Origin: Novosphingobium sp.
Lineage (GTDB): Bacteria; Pseudomonadota; Alphaproteobacteria; Sphingomonadales; Sphingomonadaceae
Reading direction: 5' to 3'
Length of the DNA: 45,238 nucleotides
Assembly (NCBI GenBank): GCA_026400375.1
Contig: JAPLPG010000203.1
Span: 1-45,238, forward strand
The position numbers and the translations under genes are program-made. Positions 6,798-15,254 of this stretch are shown here, piece after piece (position 1 is the first letter of the stretch; each line of letters opens with the position of its first letter). The notes beneath the pieces are model-generated. The model was not told where the DNA came from, did not search any database, and saw nothing but the letters and a program-made list of their open reading frames with translations.

Positions 6798-7741
6798 TAG
6801 ATCAGGCCCTTCACAGTGATATTAACGGTCTGTTCATCCACGCCATCATACACCAGGCGGGCGCTCACCAATCCGTACACGGTGAGACTTTCGTACATCG
6901 TGGCCTCGCTGCCAACCACTACAACTGGAGTGCCGAGTACCGCCTTCAGGTTGTTCATCACAATATTGGCGTCCTCGGTCGCACACTTGGCGCTGATTGT
7001 CATTCCGGTGGCACTGACGCGCTTCTTGATCGTCGTGTTACCGTAAGCGTCTGTCACCACAGAGCTGTAGTCGACTGGATCGACCGAGGCCCCCTTCAAC
7101 GGAACACCGATGGGTGCCATGTCGCCGATTGCCAACATTCCAAGCTTCACGGTGCCAGAGCCTTTAGCGAGCACGATGGTTATCTCTGCATTGTTGTATG
7201 GGTCGATGCCGACCGCGATGAACTGAGTCTGCGGGCGGAATCGCTCAAAGAAATACTCGTAGTAGTCTGCAGGCGCGGAACCTTCCAATGGGCCGCTGTA
7301 GCTGTAAATGGCCGTGCCGCCCGGTGCATCCCTCACAGTCACCGTGATGGTGTCGGCGTCCACTCCGAACAGCGCAAACGCGTTGAAGTATCCAGGTTGC
7401 AATGTTATGGTCAGCGGGGTGGCTACCGCCGTCTGGGTCGACACGATACCGTCAAACATGGCGAATTTGTTGGTCGGGCCGGCATCGATCCACCAGGTGC
7501 CCACGCCCTCGATGTTATTCTGGTTCGCTAGGACTGTCGGGTCATTGCCTGTGTTCGAGTCCTTCAGGCTTTCGTACACCCGATGCGTGGTCGCGGAGAA
7601 TGCACGTTGGCCCGCGGTGTACGTGGTCGTGCTGGCCCACGCTGGGCTAGGATCTTCCGGCGTCACGATCGTGCTGTGGATCATGGTCGGCGTGATCAAG
7701 ATCGGCACCAGGATGCTGCAAATGTCGTCGGCTTCAATCAT
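6797..7741 (-). CDS. tail tip-associated protein
   Basis: A 314-residue protein directly after the tape measure, overlapping it by ATGA. An N-terminal segment (residues 1-30) precedes a carbohydrate-binding-like motif (WASTTTYTAGQRAFS to THRVYESL), similar in layout to the one in the next gene. Beta-rich sequence follows to the end. Only two structural genes follow the tape measure, so this one must supply much of the tip. No family with a defined function is recognised, and the tail assignment rests on position and composition. Confidence 0.65.
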   Translation of the reverse strand: MIEADDICSILVPILITPTMIHSTIVTPEDPSPAWASTTTYTAGQRAFSATTHRVYESLKDSNTGNDPTVLANQNNIEGVGTWWIDAGPTNKFAMFDGIVSTQTAVATPLTITLQPGYFNAFALFGVDADTITVTVRDAPGGTAIYSYSGPLEGSAPADYYEYFFERFRPQTQFIAVGIDPYNNAEITIVLAKGSGTVKLGMLAIGDMAPIGVPLKGASVDPVDYSSVVTDAYGNTTIKKRVSATGMTISAKCATEDANIVMNNLKAVLGTPVVVVGSEATMYESLTVYGLVSARLVYDGVDEQTVNITVKGLI

Positions 7742-10700
7742 CCATTGGCCTTTAGAGTTTCCGTGGCCAGAGCATTGCCCCCGGCCGATACTTGGTCGAA
7801 TTGAGTAGCCAGCTTGTCGGTGCTGCCCGCGGTCTGTGCGCTGGCTTTATGGACGGCGTCCATGGTGGCGGACATAGCTTGCAATTCACGCACCACTGCT
7901 GCGCTGTCGAACATGACAAAGCCGCCGCTTTGGCCGGTTGCCGCGTTGGCCAAAGCCGAACTTTGCTGCCACTCCATGCCGGCAGACGAGCCGCCGGCGG
8001 CAGATACCGCAGCCACAAACGCCGACAGCGACATGCCCAGCGACTGCACCGAATTGTTCACCGCGTTGATAGCGTCGATCTGGCTCTGCGCCGATGCCGC
8101 TATCTGGTCGAGCGATGCGATCTGCGCGTCGTACGCGGCCTTAGACGCCGCCTGCTGCGCCTGGAGCGCGCCGATCAGCATCTGGGTGGACGATATCTGG
8201 CCCTGCGCTACGCCGTAGATGCCTTCCAAGTTGTTGGATACCAACAGCTGGCTACGTTGGTAGTCGAGTGCGGTTGCGTATTGGGCGCTGCCGTCCTGCA
8301 TCGCCGACGAGATAGCGCTTTGCAGCGAGTCGGTGGACGGCAGAACGCCAGTGCTCTGCGCCTGCTTGAAAGCCTGGGCGATGAATGCTGCACCATTGTC
8401 GCGGGACGTTGCGGCCCCCGCGCCTTGGCCGCGCGTGTTGGCTATGGTTTGCGACAGGCCGCGCAGCGAATCCAAACTACCGGTGAGTGCGGTGATACCG
8501 TTATTGAGCCAATCAGTGACCGAGCTGAAAGCATCAGCCAGTACACCTTTGCGCGCGTCCAATGCCGTCTTCAAAGCATCAAATGCGCTGTTGGCCGCCG
8601 TCTTCGCCGCTTCTGCGGCATCTTTCGCGGCCTGTTCGGCGGCGGCTTTCGTGGCCGCTGCCGCATCAGCCTGCGCTTTAGCCGCCGCGTCAGCAGCATC
8701 GGTGACGGTCTTGAAAGCAGGCGCCAACGCCAGCATTTGGGCGAACAGCTTGGCGCCGGCCTCGGTGTTCAGGTCCAGACCCAACGCGGTCTGCTTGAAC
8801 TGGTCGATCGTCGTGACGCTGGTCAAGCCCAGTTCGGTCATGGCGGCACCGACTTGCTTCTGCGTCATGGCCAGGCGCTCGGAGTCCGACAAGAAATTCT
8901 GCTGGAAATACGACACGCCGCTGGACAGCGCGTCAAGGCCGCCCGCCACTTTGATCAGGTTCTCGCGTGCGGCGATACTGGCCACGCCCACCGAACCCAT
9001 CGATTTGCCGATGGTACCAAGCACCGCGTCAACGGCGGCGTAGTCCGTTACTACGCGCTGTAGCGTGGTGCTGAGGGCTTCGCCTTCCACTTGGAACGCG
9101 GCCAAGCCTGGCACCAGTTCGGTGCTGATCGTGTCCGCTACGCCGGCGAAGAACTTGACGACCGCTTCTTGCTGCGCGGTCGCATCGGTAATCCCCGTCA
9201 GGTCTATCTTCAGCTGCTGCGCCCGGGTGGACAATGCGCTGGTGTCCGCGCCGATGACGTCGCCCAGTGTTTTGGACACGTCGAGAATGGCCTTGTAGGT
9301 ACTGGCGAAAGCGCTGTTCTGCGCCGAGCCGACCGAGGTCGAGTCGACGCCGCTCTTGTCGCTGCGGAACCAGCCGCCCTTCTGCGACCAGGCTTGCAGC
9401 GTGCTGATGTCGGCACCGGTTGGCGTCAGCGTGCCCGACAGCGTGGTGCTGTTGACCGTCTTGGCGCCCATGCCGAAGGCCGCGCCGAGTAGTTTGGAGC
9501 CGACCAGGGCCGCGATGGCGATCGGCGCCACCACACCCGCGATAGACGCGAGACCCGCCGAGGCACCCGCCGCGCTGCCGCTGGTGAGCGCGCCCCATCC
9601 TGCGCTCAGGGTCTGGCCGAAACCGATCGTGCCGGTCAGCAGCGCGCCGGCCGTCTGCATGGCGCCGGTGACGATGCCGCCGGCCGAGGTAATCAAGCTG
9701 CCCAAGCCGGCCAACGTGCTGAGTTGACCAGTGACCGCGCTGGCCGATCCGGCGGCGCCAGCAACCGTAGCAGCGCCCGCGATGCCGGATACTGCACCGG
9801 TGCCGCCAGTGGCGAGGCCCACGTTGATGATCCACTTTTTCAGGGTCATCTGGTAGAGCCACTCGAAGAAAATATTCTTGGCCGATTCTTTGAGGCGCGT
9901 CCACAGATCCTTGCCGCCGTCTTGGATGGACAGGAAGGTCTGGTGCGCCGCGTCCTCCAGGCCTGCCCAGAACGAGGTGTCGGCTTTCATCTTGGTAAGC
10001 TTCTGCTGCGCGTCAGCCTGTTTGTTCGTCTCGACTACCAACCGGCGCAGACGGTCGGCCTCAATGTCGTTTTCCTCCATGTCGGCGCGGCGGGACATCT
10101 CGGCCGCTTGCAAACGCAATACGGCCTCTTCGGTCAGGCCGTAGTATTTGATCTGATCTTCTAGCGATTTTGTCTGATCGCGCGCGGCGTCGACATCCTT
10201 CTGCGCCGCCTCTGTGACTTCCTTGATTAACCGCAGGTCAGCCTGTCGCGCGGTGTTCAGATTGTCCAGATATACGATGGCGTCTTGATCCGCCTTAGTT
10301 TTTGCCTTCTGGGCAGCGGTCAGACTTTTCGATTTTTGGTCAATCGAATCCAGCACCTTGATCCGGTTTTTCTCGGCTTCGGTCAGTTTCGTGCCAGTAG
10401 CTATTTCCTGGAGTAAGTCGGCAATCTTATCCTTGGAGTTTTCGCTGGTGGTTTTGTACCAGGTTTGCGCCTCGTCGAATGCCTTCTTCGCGTCAGCACG
10501 CGCTTTCTCCGCTGCCGCCAGTCGTTTTGCCTCCAGTTCCTGTGCGGCTCGCGCAGCGATACCTGCAGCAATCCGGCTTTTCTCCTTGGCATCAGCCGCG
10601 TCTTTCTCGGCTTGCGTTTGGACTTTTACCGCCACCGTCGCGCCCATAACACTGTTTTCGTAGGCCTTCAGCGCCGCCGCTTGCGCGTCGGTATCTTTAC

Positions 10701-11823
10701 CAACCTCCTGGGAGATCATAGCGATATTGCGCATGCCTTGCGACAGTTCGCCAAGAGCGGAACCAGCGCGGTCGGCGGATTCACTGAATTTGCCGGAAAG
10801 AGCCAGATCCAGAGCTGCGCCGATGCCATTAATGGCGCGCAGCGGCGCGGTGAATACTTGGGCCAGCGCGGCAGCAAAGCCGGCAATCTCAGTGCCAGCG
10901 ACCTTCAGGACGTAGAGGATATTGGCACCCAACACCAGCACTACTTTGCTGACTTCTTGGAAGCCCACGGCCAGCGAATGCCCAATGCTTTGCGACGAGC
11001 CGCCCGCCCCGCCCATCTGGTCCAGCTCTTTGTTGGCCGCTTTAAGCGCGTCGGTCCACGTCGTCACCGCGAATGTCAGCGTCTCGTTGAACATTTCGCC
11101 AATCTTTACCTTGGCGTCTTCCAAGTAGCGAGACAGAGACTGGATCTGCTTGCCAGCAGTGCCGAGGGCTTCCTCGTAGATGCCGGCATAGGTGGCCGAC
11201 TGGCGCAGCGCCTCGGCAGTACGGGCCTGGATCTTCTGCTGCTCGGTTAGCTTGTCAGAGGTGGTGCCGAGTTGGGTCGCCAGGCGTTTGTAGCTGTTCT
11301 CGAAGCTGACATTCAGGCCCAAGGTGCGCAGCACCTCGACCTCGCCGGATTTGATGCCGTTGACAAGACGGCTAAACGCTTCGGACGAATTGACATTGCC
11401 CACCACGGCAAGATCCTGCGCAGCACGGGCGAGTTTTGATGCGTTGGACAGATCAATGTTGGCCGTGGCCAGGCTGGTGAGATTCTCGCGCGACTTAATC
11501 GCGCTGATGCCAGTCTTCTGCAGACTTTGCTCCAGATCGGCCATCTGCGCCCGCGTGTATCCTGCATTGTTCCCGGCCACTCCCATAACCACGCCCATAG
11601 TTTCAAAACGGGCATTCAGTAGCGCCGCGTCTTTGGCGAAGGAGATCAGCTGGAATCCGCCGAACGCGGCGGCCGTGAGACCTAGCATGCTTTTTAGTTT
11701 GTCAGCGGCGTCTGACATGGCCCCGAGGGCGCCTTCCACCGTCTTGCGAGCGGCGGTCATGTCCGATTGCAGACGCGCTATATCTGCCCGCAACCGAATC
11801 TCTACGTCGCTCACAATCGCCAT
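7738..11823 (-). CDS. tail tape measure protein
   Basis: At 1361 residues the longest gene. It has coiled-coil N-terminal and central regions with many Ala/Lys/Glu/Gln heptads (about 10-40, 400-560 and 1080-1110). A Gly/Ala-rich hydrophobic stretch with probable membrane-inserting helices lies at about 660-800 (GGTGAVSGIAGAATVAGAAG and PIAIAALVGSKLLGAAFGMG). It sits after the frameshifted chaperone pair, the usual place. The protein sets tail length; using the known relation of about 0.15 nm per residue, a tail near 200 nm is expected. It overlaps the preceding stop by TAATG. Confidence 0.93.
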   Translation of the reverse strand: MAIVSDVEIRLRADIARLQSDMTAARKTVEGALGAMSDAADKLKSMLGLTAAAFGGFQLISFAKDAALLNARFETMGVVMGVAGNNAGYTRAQMADLEQSLQKTGISAIKSRENLTSLATANIDLSNASKLARAAQDLAVVGNVNSSEAFSRLVNGIKSGEVEVLRTLGLNVSFENSYKRLATQLGTTSDKLTEQQKIQARTAEALRQSATYAGIYEEALGTAGKQIQSLSRYLEDAKVKIGEMFNETLTFAVTTWTDALKAANKELDQMGGAGGSSQSIGHSLAVGFQEVSKVVLVLGANILYVLKVAGTEIAGFAAALAQVFTAPLRAINGIGAALDLALSGKFSESADRAGSALGELSQGMRNIAMISQEVGKDTDAQAAALKAYENSVMGATVAVKVQTQAEKDAADAKEKSRIAAGIAARAAQELEAKRLAAAEKARADAKKAFDEAQTWYKTTSENSKDKIADLLQEIATGTKLTEAEKNRIKVLDSIDQKSKSLTAAQKAKTKADQDAIVYLDNLNTARQADLRLIKEVTEAAQKDVDAARDQTKSLEDQIKYYGLTEEAVLRLQAAEMSRRADMEENDIEADRLRRLVVETNKQADAQQKLTKMKADTSFWAGLEDAAHQTFLSIQDGGKDLWTRLKESAKNIFFEWLYQMTLKKWIINVGLATGGTGAVSGIAGAATVAGAAGSASAVTGQLSTLAGLGSLITSAGGIVTGAMQTAGALLTGTIGFGQTLSAGWGALTSGSAAGASAGLASIAGVVAPIAIAALVGSKLLGAAFGMGAKTVNSTTLSGTLTPTGADISTLQAWSQKGGWFRSDKSGVDSTSVGSAQNSAFASTYKAILDVSKTLGDVIGADTSALSTRAQQLKIDLTGITDATAQQEAVVKFFAGVADTISTELVPGLAAFQVEGEALSTTLQRVVTDYAAVDAVLGTIGKSMGSVGVASIAARENLIKVAGGLDALSSGVSYFQQNFLSDSERLAMTQKQVGAAMTELGLTSVTTIDQFKQTALGLDLNTEAGAKLFAQMLALAPAFKTVTDAADAAAKAQADAAAATKAAAEQAAKDAAEAAKTAANSAFDALKTALDARKGVLADAFSSVTDWLNNGITALTGSLDSLRGLSQTIANTRGQGAGAATSRDNGAAFIAQAFKQAQSTGVLPSTDSLQSAISSAMQDGSAQYATALDYQRSQLLVSNNLEGIYGVAQGQISSTQMLIGALQAQQAASKAAYDAQIASLDQIAASAQSQIDAINAVNNSVQSLGMSLSAFVAAVSAAGGSSAGMEWQQSSALANAATGQSGGFVMFDSAAVVRELQAMSATMDAVHKASAQTAGSTDKLATQFDQVSAGGNALATETLKANG

Positions 11824-12709
11824 TAACTTTTCTCCAGTTTCTTCGCCCTGCGCGCGGCGCGCCGTTCTTCCCGGTCCAGGCTACCTTCGCCCTTCTGGCT
11901 CTGTACCCATTGCCACATTTTAACCGCTTCCGGTATCGGCGGGGCGGCATTATATTCTCGCGCCCGATGCTGCTCCGCGCAATACGCCCGCGACAGGTGG
12001 ACAAAGAGTTCAGCCTGCCACCCCGGCCATTCGTCGTAGCCCGTGAGCGGCTCCGCCCATGCCCTCACCTCGCGCATTTCAAGCGGGCCATTGGCTGTTG
12101 CTGGCCCCATACGGAAGAAGTACCCCAGCAGTGCCGCGCCGCCCTCTACTTCGGGCTGCGGCACGTAGCCGAGGTGTTCTTCGATATCGTCCCGGCGCAT
12201 GCGTTGCGGCGGCGCCGGGTCTTTGCTTTGCTTTTCTGGCGTAGCATTGAGCCACGCCGCGTACTTTACACAGTCGGCGAGTTCGTCTGCGAACCCGGCG
12301 CGAAGTTTCCCCGGTCACCGTGGAAACCGTCCAAACCAATGGCGACGTGCTGCATGAACGGGTCCAGATAGATCGCCTTCAGCGCGTCCATGCCGGTGGC
12401 ACCGTTGTAGACCAGGTTGTCCGCGTTGGTGGACATGGAGATTTTCGACAGGAACTCAGCGCGCAGACGAATGTCGCTTTCCTCGTCCTTCTTGGACTTG
12501 CGGCCTTTCATCTGGCCGAACAGGTCACCTTGTGCCGCGTCTTCGAGCTCTTTGCGCGCGCGCAGTGCGCGCTTGGTGCCAGGGCTTGCCACTGTGATGG
12601 TCCATGGCTTGGTCTGTTCGGCGTCCAGGTAGATGATGTTGCCCTGTGCGTCAGGGACTTCAAATTCTGCCGATTCGGTAATGCGGTACTGCGCTGGATT
12701 GAATTCCAT
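11823..12709 (-). CDS. tail assembly chaperone fusion by -1 frameshift (gpGT-like)
   Basis: Ribosomes that slip -1 at GGGAAAC (12305-12311, in frame as G-GGA-AAC) continue from the first chaperone into the second frame and stop at 11823. The arithmetic closes exactly: 135 codons before the slip and 160 after, 295 residues in all. The second part reads LRAGFADELADCVKYAAWL and joins, without a stop, to MRRDDIEEHLGYVPQPEVEG and a basic C-terminus. No convincing separate start serves the second frame. In lambda the G and GT proteins hold the tape measure during tail-tube assembly; this pair has the same order and slip type. Confidence 0.85.
12266..12709 (-). CDS. tail assembly chaperone, unshifted form (gpG-like)
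   Basis: A 147-residue product beginning MEFNPAQYRITESAEFEVPD, with an acidic beta-rich N-terminus and a helical middle containing GDLFGQMKGRKSKKDEE. It lies between the tail tube gene and the tape measure gene, as expected for the first tail chaperone. AAAGG precedes the ATG. Normal termination gives this product; a -1 slip near its end gives the longer fusion. Confidence 0.8.
   Translation of the reverse strand: MEFNPAQYRITESAEFEVPDAQGNIIYLDAEQTKPWTITVASPGTKRALRARKELEDAAQGDLFGQMKGRKSKKDEESDIRLRAEFLSKISMSTNADNLVYNGATGMDALKAIYLDPFMQHVAIGLDGFHGDRGNFAPGSQTNSPTV
12305..12311 (-). promoter_or_regulatory. -1 ribosomal slippery heptamer GGGAAAC
   Basis: On the minus strand the codons read CGG GGA AAC, so the heptamer G GGA AAC fits the X XXY YYZ rule in the correct phase. 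Lambda uses GGGAAAG at the equivalent place. The zero-frame stop (TAA) is 12 codons further on. No pseudoknot was worked out. Confidence 0.85.
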
Positions 12710-12753
12710 GGTAATGCCTTTCTTGGGAGGATTATTGCACCTTCGGCCGGCCG

Positions 12754-12769
12754 CGCCCTCCCAAGGGCG
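12754..12769 (-). terminator. hairpin between tail tube and chaperone genes
   Basis: Stem CGCCCT/AGGGCG with a four-base loop lies in the 103-base gap 12710-12812 with GC-rich flanks (GGCCGGCC nearby). No U-tract follows, so it is more likely a partial terminator or RNA-stability element lowering downstream expression after the abundant tube protein than a full stop. Confidence 0.35.
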
Positions 12770-12812
12770 ACAGCCGACCGTCAGTGCTCGGTATGGCCTC
12801 GCGGCCGGTTTC

Positions 12813-13316
12813 TTACGTTACGGTCGGGATCGTCGGGGTGATGGCCTTCAGCGCTTCCGACTGGAAGAGCAGGGTCAGCGCGTAGGTCAGATTGTCGTTG
12901 GAGCCGCCGCCCGGTTCCGACAGGTTCGATACCTTGGCGGTCCAGTACAGCACGGCGCCGGACTGGCGTACGGCGGCGAACGAGACGCGCGGCTTGTTCG
13001 AAGCGCGCAGGGCGTCGTCGACGATATCGAAGAAATCGGTGTCGCCGTCCGGGCCTTCTTCCAGAATCATCCACTCGGAGGTCGGCAGCTTGTAGTTGCC
13101 GACGCCTTGGCGCACGAGGCCCTGGCTCACAACGTCCAGCTCGGTGGTGTTGGTCTCGCGGCCTTGGACGGCACCCACCTGCGTTACGGTCGCTTCAGCG
13201 GCACCCGCGGCGGCGAAGAAGGTCTCGAATGCGGCCTCGGTGTCGTCGGTTGGCAGGCCCAGCTTGGCGAACAAGCGAGTACCGGCGTAAGTTTCAAAAT
13301 CTCCTGGGAACGGCAT
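12813..13316 (-). CDS. major tail tube protein
   Basis: A 167-residue protein beginning MPFPGDFETYAGTRLFAKLG. It has the beta-rich, Thr/Val/Gly-heavy sequence and the position (after the tail terminator, before the chaperones) of a phage tail tube subunit. It has one of the best ribosome sites here (AGGAG before ATG) and its own flanking gaps, as for an abundant protein. No enzymatic motif. The call rests on synteny and composition. Confidence 0.82.
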   Translation of the reverse strand: MPFPGDFETYAGTRLFAKLGLPTDDTEAAFETFFAAAGAAEATVTQVGAVQGRETNTTELDVVSQGLVRQGVGNYKLPTSEWMILEEGPDGDTDFFDIVDDALRASNKPRVSFAAVRQSGAVLYWTAKVSNLSEPGGGSNDNLTYALTLLFQSEALKAITPTIPTVT

Positions 13317-13384
13317 AATGTTTTCTCCTGTTGAATGCCCGCGCGCACCATTGCGAGACGGGCGGGCAAACCGATACCGCTATT

Positions 13385-13801
13385 CTAAATCGGTTCCGAG
13401 TAAGTTACCATGAAATCCCGCGATTTTTCATGTATTTTATCGTCCCCCACCGGCAGATCCGGGCCTTCGCCATATGGCAGGATGGCCTTGACGTGGTAGG
13501 ACAACACATTGCCGGTATGGACGCCCGCGCCGAGCGCTGCGGCCTTGAGGATTTTGTCGCTTGCCGCGTATCCGCCGGGGTCTTTCACCAGCACCGTCAC
13601 CTGCACGCGCGTGCGCATCGTCTTGCCCGCTTGGCGGCGCGCCACGGTGCTGATCTCTTCGCCGTAGACGCGGGTAACGCTGACCAGTGGCAGTTCCGCA
13701 CCCTGTGGCGCGGCACCGGCAAAGATTCGGGCGGCTGGCACCAGCGCCAGCAGCGGCGCGTGACCGGCCAGTAGCGCGCGGACGATGGCGACGGCGCTCA
13801 T
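13385..13801 (-). CDS. tail terminator / completion protein (DUF3168-like)
   Basis: A 138-residue protein beginning MSAVAIVRALLAGHAPLLAL with the conserved early PAARIFAGAAPQGAELPLVS pattern of DUF3168 proteins: a short helix, then a strand with P..RI..G..PQG...P. These form a ring that ends the tail and joins it to the head. It is coupled by ATGA to the upstream gp10-like gene and followed by the tube protein, the standard order. Confidence 0.82.
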   Translation of the reverse strand: MSAVAIVRALLAGHAPLLALVPAARIFAGAAPQGAELPLVSVTRVYGEEISTVARRQAGKTMRTRVQVTVLVKDPGGYAASDKILKAAALGAGVHTGNVLSYHVKAILPYGEGPDLPVGDDKIHEKSRDFMVTYSEPI

Positions 13802-14298
13802 TCTGAAGCCTCGTCAGGGGGCGTGGCGACAGGCACCGACAAGCCGGCCTTGGTCAGCCGCTTGCGGATCTGGAGCGTGACGGCGGCCACTGCGGCGCCG
13901 AACTTCGCGTCGGCAGCTGGGCGCATGTATGGGCGGGGAGCGATGCCTGGGTGGTTGACTGACTTCACCTCAGATCCGTTGACGTTCAGCGCGCTGCCCG
14001 GCTTGGCCGTGATGGTGTGGGGGCGCGTGCCGAACTCCACCATATGGGCGTAGAACGCCTGGCGATTGCCCACCTTGACGCTGGCCGAGATCTTGCCGTC
14101 CTTGGTCTTGCGCGTGGTGATGCGTGCGGAGTCGCGCAGGATGCCGCTGGCCACCGGGATATTCTGCTTGACCTGATCGAGATAGACCTTGGCACCAGCA
14201 CGAAGCGCGGAGCGCATGATGTTGGCCTCGACCTTGGCTGGCAGCGTGGCGAGCAGGTCGGCCAGTTCCTTGCCGCCGACAATATTTTCATCGCTCAC
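13798..14298 (-). CDS. HK97 gp10-like head-tail protein
   Basis: A 166-residue protein. The pattern ELADLLATLPAKVEANIMRSALRAG then VASGILRDSA and FYAHMVEFGTRPH is characteristic of HK97 gp10/tail-component proteins. GIAPRPYMRPA near the C-terminus is also conserved in that family. It starts with GTG overlapping the previous stop (GTGA) and ends overlapping the tail terminator gene (ATGA). It acts in joining head and tail. Confidence 0.85.
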   Translation of the reverse strand: MSDENIVGGKELADLLATLPAKVEANIMRSALRAGAKVYLDQVKQNIPVASGILRDSARITTRKTKDGKISASVKVGNRQAFYAHMVEFGTRPHTITAKPGSALNVNGSEVKSVNHPGIAPRPYMRPAADAKFGAAVAAVTLQIRKRLTKAGLSVPVATPPDEASE

Positions 14299-14639
14299 GA
14301 GCTAAACTCCTTGATCGTGAATTCCAGGTATTCGCGCCGGCCGATCTCGGCCGGTCCTGCGCTGATCTGGTGGATGGTGTCCACCTCGTTGTGCAGGATT
14401 ACCCGCATGTCGGAGGTGACGCCGCGCACGTAGCGCATGCGAACGCGGGCGGGGCGCTCCGACAGGTCGATGGCCTGTCCGTTCGTCTCGGCGCGGCTCG
14501 GCAGCGTATCCCACACCTGGGCGGGCACGCGCGCAAAGACCGTTACCCATTCGCCGGGCTGCGGACCATACTCACCGTCCTGCTCGACGCCGGGGCGCTG
14601 GATGGTGATGCGCCGATCAAATTGGCCGCCGGTGATCAT
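14295..14639 (-). CDS. head-tail adaptor / head closure protein
   Basis: A 114-residue protein starting MITGGQFDRRITIQRPG, matching the head-closure family (SPP1 gp16-like), whose signature is the start L..RI.I.....D..G, a W..V.. strand and a late HNEVDTIHQI segment. ATG at 14639 is used because it overlaps the previous stop (ATGA); ten more in-frame codons upstream lie in that gene. It closes the portal channel after packaging. Confidence 0.82.
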   Translation of the reverse strand: MITGGQFDRRITIQRPGVEQDGEYGPQPGEWVTVFARVPAQVWDTLPSRAETNGQAIDLSERPARVRMRYVRGVTSDMRVILHNEVDTIHQISAGPAEIGRREYLEFTIKEFSS

Positions 14640-15199
14640 TGGTACACCACGTACGGCTGCAGGAGCCATTTGCAGAAGTCATCGGGCAGCGCGTAGGTCT
14701 GGCCCTCATTGACCATGCTGCGGTGCTCGTAGAAAGCGCCGATGGCCAGTAGCATCCACTGGCGGATCGGCTCGGGCACGCTGGCTGCGTCGGCATAGCC
14801 GGCTTGGTACTGGACGACCACCGCATTGGGTACCACCTGGGTGGCAGGCCAGCTGGTGCCGGCCGCCGGGCTGATTGCTGGCGGATCGATGAAATCGTTC
14901 AGCACATAGGCGCTGTCCGCCATCACGTTGACAACGCCCGACGTGTCAGTGTAACTGACCCCAGTGAGCGTCCGCAGCGGTGGGCGCGGCACCTTCAGCG
15001 CGCCACAGAAGCCGTCGGCGCCGAAGGCCAGGGTCTGCGGCATCAGCGCACGGTTCAGCCGTTCCTCGGCCATCTGGCGCGCGGCGCGGATCATGCGCGA
15101 CAGGTCGTCGTCTTCGTCGGGATTGACGATGCGCAGATTCGTCTTGACCTCTTCCAAGGTCAAGGGTTCTGCGGTCGGAGCGGTGATGACTTTGATCAT
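14636..15199 (-). CDS. head-tail connector (gp6-like)
   Basis: A 187-residue protein with the signature of phage gp6-like connectors: PLTLEEVKTNLRI near the start, DEDDDLSRMIRAARQMAEE and a late AIGAFYEHRS motif. It forms the ring that docks on the portal. No good ribosome site is seen directly before ATG at 15199. A 10-codon frame with a good site ends 3 bases upstream and could couple its translation. Confidence 0.85.
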   Translation of the reverse strand: MIKVITAPTAEPLTLEEVKTNLRIVNPDEDDDLSRMIRAARQMAEERLNRALMPQTLAFGADGFCGALKVPRPPLRTLTGVSYTDTSGVVNVMADSAYVLNDFIDPPAISPAAGTSWPATQVVPNAVVVQYQAGYADAASVPEPIRQWMLLAIGAFYEHRSMVNEGQTYALPDDFCKWLLQPYVVYQ

Positions 15200-15202
15200 G
15201 GT

Positions 15203-15235
15203 TTATGTCGGCGTGCGGGTTTCGGTGATTAGCAT
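15203..15235 (-). CDS. possible 10-codon leader frame
   Basis: GGAGAAGAT precedes an ATG encoding MLITETRTPT and a TAA three bases before the connector's ATG. The connector itself lacks a clear ribosome site, so this frame may feed ribosomes to it by re-initiation. It is weak evidence and could be chance. Confidence 0.25.
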   Translation of the reverse strand: MLITETRTPT

Positions 15236-15254
15236 ATCTTCTCCGTAAGCCTAC

